DNA of 44,852 bases from Candidatus Gastranaerophilales bacterium (GTDB lineage Bacteria > Cyanobacteriota > Vampirovibrionia > Gastranaerophilales > Gastranaerophilaceae). This document shows positions 41,501 through 44,852 of this stretch, one piece after another (the first letter of the stretch is position 1; each line of letters opens with the position of its first letter). The notes under the pieces were generated by a model. That model was not told the origin of the DNA. It ran no database searches and was given only the letters and a program-made list of their open reading frames with translations. The position numbers and the translations under genes are program-made. The stretch lies in assembly GCA_944326915.1 (NCBI GenBank), contig CALVFT010000011.1:1-44852 (forward strand), in the 5' to 3' direction.

Positions 41501-42500
41501 GTTAGTTATATTATTACAACTGTTATTATTTACTTCATGTTCAGGACAGGTCTATGCTGAAACAAATGATGTTAATGCTCAAGGATATGATAATAATGGT
41601 GTGGATACAGAAAGCTACTATTCTATGATTAATGAGTTGTCTGCAAAAACAACTGCAGAACAAATGGTAATTCGGAATAAAATTCGAGATAATTGGACTC
41701 CTCCTGCAACAAAGGCACAAAAAAATGTAAAAGTTTGGTTTTTTGTTGACAAGACAGGTGAAGTAAGTGACTACGAAATTGTAGAATCTTCTAATAACAA
41801 GTCAGTAGATGAATCTGTTTTACAAGCGATAAAAAAATCTAATCCTTTTCCGAGTTCATCTACTTCTTTTAGCGGAATGTCAATTGAGCTAATTTTTGCA
41901 TATGATGATACCCCTCCAAGTAAAGATGTAATAAGTTATTCAGAGATAAAATCTACTGCTATACCTACACAAAATCAAAAACAAGCTATGCAAACTCAAA
42001 TAATAGGTATAGGTGCTGAGTTAATTGTAAGAAATGGAAGATTAATGATAGCAGATGTTTTGGCAAATTCCCCTGCTGAAAATGCTGGATTAAGAAGCGG
42101 AGACTTTATAATAGCAATAAACAATCGAGTAACTGATGGATTATCTTTATCTGAAGCAACTAATAAGATTTCAGGTAAGGAAAATACTATTGTGCATTTA
42201 TCCATTTTAAGAGAGGGCAATAATATTCCTATAGAATATCATGTTAAAAGAGCTAAGATAACTGATTTTAATATCTCTACAAAAACATATACTAATAACT
42301 CACCGGATCAAGGTTATGTATATCAGAACGGTAAACGTTATAAAGAAGTGTATAATAACGGAACTAAGAGATATTATGTAGAAGCCCCAGATATGAGTAG
42401 CCAAAATAATTTAAATAATACTGTTGAAACAATAAATAAAGGTAATCAAGCTGTAAATCAATTGTTGCGAACTATTAAAATGTATGGTTATAGATTTTAA
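41478..42500 (+). CDS. Secreted TonB_C plus PDZ protein
   Basis: 340 aa from ATG 41478, which has AGGAAAG 8 nt upstream; an earlier in-frame ATG at 41430 lies inside the preceding gene. A signal peptide ends near CSGQVYAE and FTSC may be a weak lipobox. Residues ~55-140 look like a TonB/TolA C-terminal domain (IRDNWTPPATKA, KVWFFVDKTGEVSDYEIVESS, PFPSS). Residues ~180-265 are a PDZ domain (AELIVRNGRLMIADVLANSP, GLRSGDFIIAINN). A C-terminal INKGNQAVNQLLRTIKMYG motif recurs in the next protein. Confidence 0.65.
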   Translation: MLKMRYFKLVILLQLLLFTSCSGQVYAETNDVNAQGYDNNGVDTESYYSMINELSAKTTAEQMVIRNKIRDNWTPPATKAQKNVKVWFFVDKTGEVSDYEIVESSNNKSVDESVLQAIKKSNPFPSSSTSFSGMSIELIFAYDDTPPSKDVISYSEIKSTAIPTQNQKQAMQTQIIGIGAELIVRNGRLMIADVLANSPAENAGLRSGDFIIAINNRVTDGLSLSEATNKISGKENTIVHLSILREGNNIPIEYHVKRAKITDFNISTKTYTNNSPDQGYVYQNGKRYKEVYNNGTKRYYVEAPDMSSQNNLNNTVETINKGNQAVNQLLRTIKMYGYRF

Positions 42501-42510
42501 GAGGTGATAT

Positions 42511-43410
42511 ATGAAAAAATATTTAAATTTATTATTTATTTTGGGTTTATTATTATTAACTTCAAATATTTCAAAGGCTGAAAATTGGGTAGATACAAAT
42601 GCACCTGGTGAGAATTCTGTGTTATTGGATACAGATAGTATTCGTACCAATAGTGATTATGTATTCTATAACATTAAATACAAGAAAGATGATGGAACTT
42701 TGGGTCCAAAAGAAGTACTTGTAATTACAATGCAATCAGATCCTATAAATAATACTGCAGCTTATGTCGAATCTTCCACTTTTAAAGAATATATTAAAAT
42801 GGAAAATCCATATGCAAGAATTGGTGTTATGCAAGGTGGTCAAATGACATCAATAGAAGCAACTGATGTTATTTATAATGCTCATAAAATGGCTTGCGAT
42901 ATAGCACTTAAAAATAAGATGAATATTTCTAAAGGTAGTAATATGGATTACAATGCATACATTCAAGAAATGCAAGGCAGAATAAAAATGGGATGGCATC
43001 CAAATTCTTGGAATTTTGATGATGTAATTGCAATTTTAAGAATTAATAGAGATGGAGAACTATTAAATTATAGAATTTCTAAATCATCAGGTAGAGAAGA
43101 TATTGATAGGCTTGCGCTGCTTGCAATAAAAAATGCTGCTCCATTTAAACCTTTACCACAAATCAATACGGACAAAACTGTAGATATAGAACTTACATTT
43201 AGTTCTAATAATGTTGTGATTTCAGCATCAACTAATGCAGGGATTAATGCTTTAACAAATAAACAAGAAACAACTAATGCTACTCAAAACGTATTCGTAC
43301 AAAATTATGAAGAATCATCTAATGCAGAAAAATTTATTGATGTAATCAATAAAGGTAGTAGTGCCGGTCAGAGTATATTAAATACAATACAAATGTTTGG
43401 GAGATTTTAG
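42511..43410 (+). CDS. Secreted TonB_C-domain protein
   Basis: 299 aa with ribosome binding site AGAGGTGAT. A signal peptide (KKYLNLLFILGLLLLTS ... KAE) is followed by an N-terminal ~100-aa domain (SVLLDTDSIRTNSDYVFYNI style, reminiscent of surface-adhesion or periplasmic repeats). Residues ~150-235 form a TonB_C-like domain (IQEMQGRIKMGWHPNSWNF, AILRINRDGELLNYRISKSS, APFKPLP). The C-terminus INKGSSAGQSILNTIQMFGR parallels the preceding protein. It sits 10 bp after that gene. Mature protein should be in the periplasm or at the surface. Confidence 0.65.
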   Translation: MKKYLNLLFILGLLLLTSNISKAENWVDTNAPGENSVLLDTDSIRTNSDYVFYNIKYKKDDGTLGPKEVLVITMQSDPINNTAAYVESSTFKEYIKMENPYARIGVMQGGQMTSIEATDVIYNAHKMACDIALKNKMNISKGSNMDYNAYIQEMQGRIKMGWHPNSWNFDDVIAILRINRDGELLNYRISKSSGREDIDRLALLAIKNAAPFKPLPQINTDKTVDIELTFSSNNVVISASTNAGINALTNKQETTNATQNVFVQNYEESSNAEKFIDVINKGSSAGQSILNTIQMFGRF

Positions 43411-43412
43411 TT

Positions 43413-44117
43413 TTGAATAAAAAAAATGTTTTAATAACTATTATAACAGTAATTGTTTCTTTTACTTTATGTTGGTTAATGCAAGATATTTTCTATCCCA
43501 AATTACCTGCAGAGCAAATAGATTCTTTGATCAATACTGCGGATGATAAATACTATTCAGAAGATTACATAAATGCTGAAAGACTGTACAAGCATATAAT
43601 AAAAGTATCTGGAACAGCATCTTCATATGAACTTCTTAATAGGTCTCATGCAAAATTGCAAATAAAAGACTATGAAGGTGCCATAAAGGATTTTGATAAT
43701 GCAATTAAAATTGATCTTCAGCATGGATGTGATAATGAATGTTATATTGGACATGCAGGTGCTTATTCCACGATGATTTCTATCATTGCTCAAAATTTAT
43801 ATACAGAACTAGATAAAAAAGATAAAAGTTCTGACATATTAGAAAACATTGAAAGTAAACTGTTAATGCTTAGACTTAAACGAATTATTAAAAATTATAA
43901 TAAAACAGATATTGCTAAATATAGTGCTCTATATCCTTGTGAATGGGGATCTTGTCTTATAGATAAAGGATTAGAGCTATATATACTCGAAGAGTATGAA
44001 AAGGCTCTGGGTTATTTAAATAAAGCTATTTCTGAGTATCAAAGTATTGAAAATGTAGAGCAGACAAATTTATGTCAAAGTATTGTGGATAGAATAAATA
44101 AGGTATATAAGAAATGA
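43413..44117 (+). CDS. TPR membrane-anchored protein
   Basis: 234 aa from a TTG start at 43413 with GGGAG 9 nt upstream; no ATG fits. An N-terminal hydrophobic helix (VLITIITVIVSFTLCWLM) is probably an anchor. Residues ~40-105 contain TPR units (DKYYSEDYINAERLYKHII, AKLQIKDYEGAIKDFDNAIK) and another sits near 190-215. TPRs mediate protein-protein contacts, which would suit an adaptor in this cluster. It starts 2 bp after the previous stop and overlaps the next gene by 4 bp. Confidence 0.65.
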   Translation: MNKKNVLITIITVIVSFTLCWLMQDIFYPKLPAEQIDSLINTADDKYYSEDYINAERLYKHIIKVSGTASSYELLNRSHAKLQIKDYEGAIKDFDNAIKIDLQHGCDNECYIGHAGAYSTMISIIAQNLYTELDKKDKSSDILENIESKLLMLRLKRIIKNYNKTDIAKYSALYPCEWGSCLIDKGLELYILEEYEKALGYLNKAISEYQSIENVEQTNLCQSIVDRINKVYKK

Positions 44118-44539
44118 AAAAATTATTTGTATTGCTTTTAAATTTTTTAATTTTTAGTTCTTCCGCAATTGCTCAACGTACAGATATATATGATGCTTCA
44201 GGACGCCTTACTGGTTATTATGAAAAAGATTCTTCAGGGAATGTGATTGAATACGATTCAAATGGCTACAAAGTGTTTAGTTATCAAAAAGATGCATCTG
44301 GGCGTACTGTGAAATACGATAAAAATGGTTATATAGTAGGGAGTTTTGAAGTTGATAGTAATTATACTACAGAATATGATGCTGATGGTTATAGAAAAAA
44401 TATTTACACAAAAGATCCATCAGGTAATACGGTGCAGTACAATAATTCCGGTAGTATTGTAAATACTTATAAACCTGAAAATTATGGGTTTGGGAAGTAT
44501 GATAAGAATGGTTATTTGATTAACACATATTCTAAATAG
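44114..44539 (+). CDS. Secreted YD-repeat-like protein
   Basis: 141 aa. A signal peptide (MKKLFVLLLNFLIFSSSAIA) is followed by five or so units of about 23 residues built on Y-D-x-x-G turns: YDASGRLTGYYE, YDSNGYKVFSYQ, YDKNGYIVGSFE, YDADGYRKNIYT and YDKNGYLINTYS. The pattern resembles YD/RHS repeats but is far shorter than any RHS protein, so it may be a small beta-rich surface or adaptor protein. It overlaps the TPR gene by ATGA, indicating coupling. Confidence 0.7.
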   Translation: MKKLFVLLLNFLIFSSSAIAQRTDIYDASGRLTGYYEKDSSGNVIEYDSNGYKVFSYQKDASGRTVKYDKNGYIVGSFEVDSNYTTEYDADGYRKNIYTKDPSGNTVQYNNSGSIVNTYKPENYGFGKYDKNGYLINTYSK

Positions 44540-44593
44540 AGGGTTTTATAATTTCCTTGCAAACTTTTTATATTAAATAAAAGGAGAAAACTA

Positions 44594-44852
44594 ATGAACA
44601 AAACAACATCTTCAAAAACAAGTGTCAAGGACTTGAATGCTGAGTTCGCACGATTATTTAAGGCTTATGGCTTTACAAGGGCATTAAAGAGATTAAGAGA
44701 AAGCACTGATGGTACTGCTGAAGGCTTTACTCAGCTAGATGCTCTCAAATTGAGTTTGGAGGACCAACCATATGCAGTGTTTGTAACTTTTGAGCAAACA
44801 GAGAATGATGCTGACTATAAGCAGCAAGTGATGAATTTTGAAGACAATTTAC
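44594..44852 (+). CDS. Partial gene at the window edge, unknown
   Basis: Open from ATG 44594 to the window end (86 codons), with AAGGAG 7 nt before the ATG. It reads MNKTTSSKTSVKDLNAEFAR, later LKSLEDQ-like text LDALKLSLEDQPYAVF. It is more GC-rich and differs in codon use from its neighbours. I recognise no family; the product is truncated by the window. Confidence 0.6.
   Translation, partial: MNKTTSSKTSVKDLNAEFARLFKAYGFTRALKRLRESTDGTAEGFTQLDALKLSLEDQPYAVFVTFEQTENDADYKQQVMNFEDNL

Noticed and set aside
1-44852. CRISPR array
   Set aside because: No set of regularly spaced direct repeats was seen on either strand.

Overview
This AT-rich window looks like the chromosome of an anaerobic, fermentative gut bacterium. 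My best guess is a non-photosynthetic relative of Cyanobacteria (Candidatus Gastranaerophilales, Melainabacteria/Vampirovibrionia). That placement is an inference. It rests on base composition, a four-subunit 2-oxoacid:ferredoxin oxidoreductase, a cyanobacterial-style NarL/LuxR response regulator, separate glyQ, and two unfamiliar proteins whose N-termini carry short NF.G or SFFG-type motifs. No 16S gene or photosynthesis gene is present to confirm it.

Region 1 (about 1-28360) is ordinary core chromosome. It holds tRNA-Asn, a PglK/MsbA-like ABC exporter, a Bax-inhibitor-1-like membrane protein, mtaB, two lineage-type hypotheticals, the korABCD operon, an rlmD-type rRNA methyltransferase, tRNA-Val, a PHP-domain protein, a sigma-70 factor, recN, a GH13-like glycosidase, a response regulator, a P-loop dNMP-kinase-like protein, glyQ, two tandem APC amino-acid permeases, pgi, a secreted hypothetical, trxB, tRNA-Glu and a small cupin. 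Strand changes are frequent. Many convergent pairs share a hairpin terminator, and several promoters of the form TTGACA-N17-TATAAT can be read directly.

Region 2 (about 28400-39300) is accessory DNA, probably an integrated mobile element. It starts with a complete tyrosine recombinase (28686) and a convergent excisionase-like gene carrying an apparent frameshift in a six-G run. Next comes a retron. Its reverse transcriptase (30513-31460, minus) has the retron hallmarks NAxxH and VTG, with FVDD in place of YxDD. Its non-coding RNA (31530-31804) is bounded by a perfect 11-nt a1/a2 inverted repeat. A 44-aa ORF with a strong ribosome binding site precedes the RNA, and a 333-aa protein of unknown family with a helix-turn-helix-like C-terminus lies furthest upstream, as candidate effector. 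Further right are a decayed recombinase tail, a secreted nuclease-type protein combining an SNase domain with two PLD (HKD) motifs, a PAPS-reductase-like PP-loop protein, an LprI-like secreted protein, a protein with the Cys/His motif of phage head-morphogenesis proteins, and a second recombinase that has lost its first catalytic arginine (R to Q).

Region 3 (39590-44539) is a tight six-gene same-strand cluster: two zinc-ribbon membrane proteins, a TonB_C+PDZ secreted protein, a second TonB_C protein, a TPR protein and a YD-repeat-like secreted protein. I do not recognise it as a described system. A further gene (from 44594) runs off the window.

The main candidate for an undescribed system is the four-part retron cassette at 30513-33067. 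The zinc-ribbon/TonB_C/TPR operon is second.
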